This document shows, piece after piece, positions 63,766 through 64,000 of a stretch of DNA of 64,000 nt. Position numbers and translations under genes: made by a program. Source of the stretch: Micromonospora rhizosphaerae (GTDB taxonomy: Bacteria; Actinomycetota; Actinomycetes; Mycobacteriales; Micromonosporaceae); the NCBI RefSeq assembly GCF_900091465.1, contig NZ_FMHV01000002.1, forward strand, positions 868,001 to 932,000, written 5' to 3'. The notes beneath the pieces were generated by a model. That model ran no database searches. It was not told the origin of the DNA and saw only the letters and a program-made list of their open reading frames with translations. Position 1 is the first letter of the stretch. Every line of letters begins with the position of its first letter.

Positions 63766-63957
63766 ATGCGCAACCCGATCCGCTGGCTCTCGTGTCGGAT
63801 CGCCGTCCCACCGCCAGCGCTGCCCCGGCCGGGCCGTGGCACCAACCTGCCGGACTGGATGCGCGAGCCGACCCGTGCCTTTCCGGCGATGGAGCCGGGT
63901 CGGGTCGGCCGGCTCACCCCGGCTCAGGAGTGGCGCGCCAACGGGGGTCGGTGGTGA
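63766..63957 (+). CDS. small hypothetical protein
   Basis: This 63-residue protein has an excellent AGAGGAGG ribosome site. It reads RNPIRWLSCRIAVPPPALPR, PGRGTNLPDWMREPTRAFPA and ends RLTPAQEWRANGGRW. It is divergent from the XRE gene and overlaps the next gene start by 4 bp, so they are coupled. Function is unknown. Confidence 0.65.
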   Translation: MRNPIRWLSCRIAVPPPALPRPGRGTNLPDWMREPTRAFPAMEPGRVGRLTPAQEWRANGGRW

Positions 63958-64000
63958 CCTACCCCGAGCTCCCCGTGCCCCGCCTCGGGCCGTACCCCGA
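63954..64000 (+). CDS. start of a gene running off the window
   Basis: GTG at 63954 overlaps the preceding TGA (GTGA) and begins TYPELPVPRLGPYP before the window ends. Only 15 codons are visible, so no identification is possible. Confidence 0.5.
   Translation, partial: MTYPELPVPRLGPYP

Overview
This window is the replication-origin region of a high-GC actinobacterial chromosome. The gene order rsmG-jag-yidC-yidD-rnpA-rpmH / dnaA-oriC-dnaN-gnd-recF-dciA-gyrB-gyrA-DUF3566-tRNA-Ile-DLW39-tRNA-Ala is the classic actinobacterial core. The Scr1/DUF5753-DUF397 gene pair, the GyrA intein and the strong GC bias at third codon positions suggest Micromonosporaceae (Micromonospora-like). That assignment is inference; no 16S gene is present.

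1-7.2 kb holds a D-Ala-D-Ala ligase-type gene, a HIT-like protein, a 2.8-kb gene-free stretch and parAB. The gene-free stretch carries three perfect parS palindromes, one degenerate parS and a compact DnaA-box cluster. Two more parS sites lie inside the parA reading frame, and one lies about 50 kb to the right. 7.4-26.8 kb holds the oriC core genes. oriC is 13.56-14.06 kb, with at least ten DnaA boxes and an AT-rich tract. A second DnaA-box cluster sits between gyrB and gyrA. gyrA is interrupted by a 420-residue intein directly after the catalytic tyrosine codon.

27.2-39.8 kb is an actinomycete integrative and conjugative element (AICE) of the pSAM2 type, inserted at tRNA-Ala and bounded by a 25-bp att repeat. 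From the left it carries integrase, excisionase, RepSA-like initiator, SpdB-like and FtsK/TraB-like transfer genes and a Pra-like activator. A divergent GntR-HTH/P-loop-kinase fusion follows, paired with a guanylate-kinase-like gene, with a clear operator between the divergent genes. The right third is cargo: small genes that are SUKH or otherwise immunity-like, without a visible toxin. Just outside attR is a truncated second integrase, so elements have accreted at this tRNA.

39.8-48 kb is a mosaic: two convergent LtrA paralogues, a secreted trypsin-like protease, a frameshifted aminoglycoside phosphotransferase-like gene, Sua5, a frameshifted acetyltransferase and a Ser/Thr kinase. 48-64 kb returns to chromosomal housekeeping: two CBS proteins, a giant CtpI-like P-type ATPase, an MFS transporter, a YbaK-type deacylase, a DsbA-family protein, SufE, ProRS, an MBL-fold protein and an XRE/DUF397 module. 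It also includes one gene broken by an in-frame stop.

Most replication and translation genes lie on one strand on each side of oriC and point away from it, as expected. The most unusual features are the parS and DnaA-box architecture, the gyrA intein with intact LAGLIDADG-type acidic residues, the layered att sites at tRNA-Ala, and the kinase-regulator module plus immunity-gene array in the AICE.
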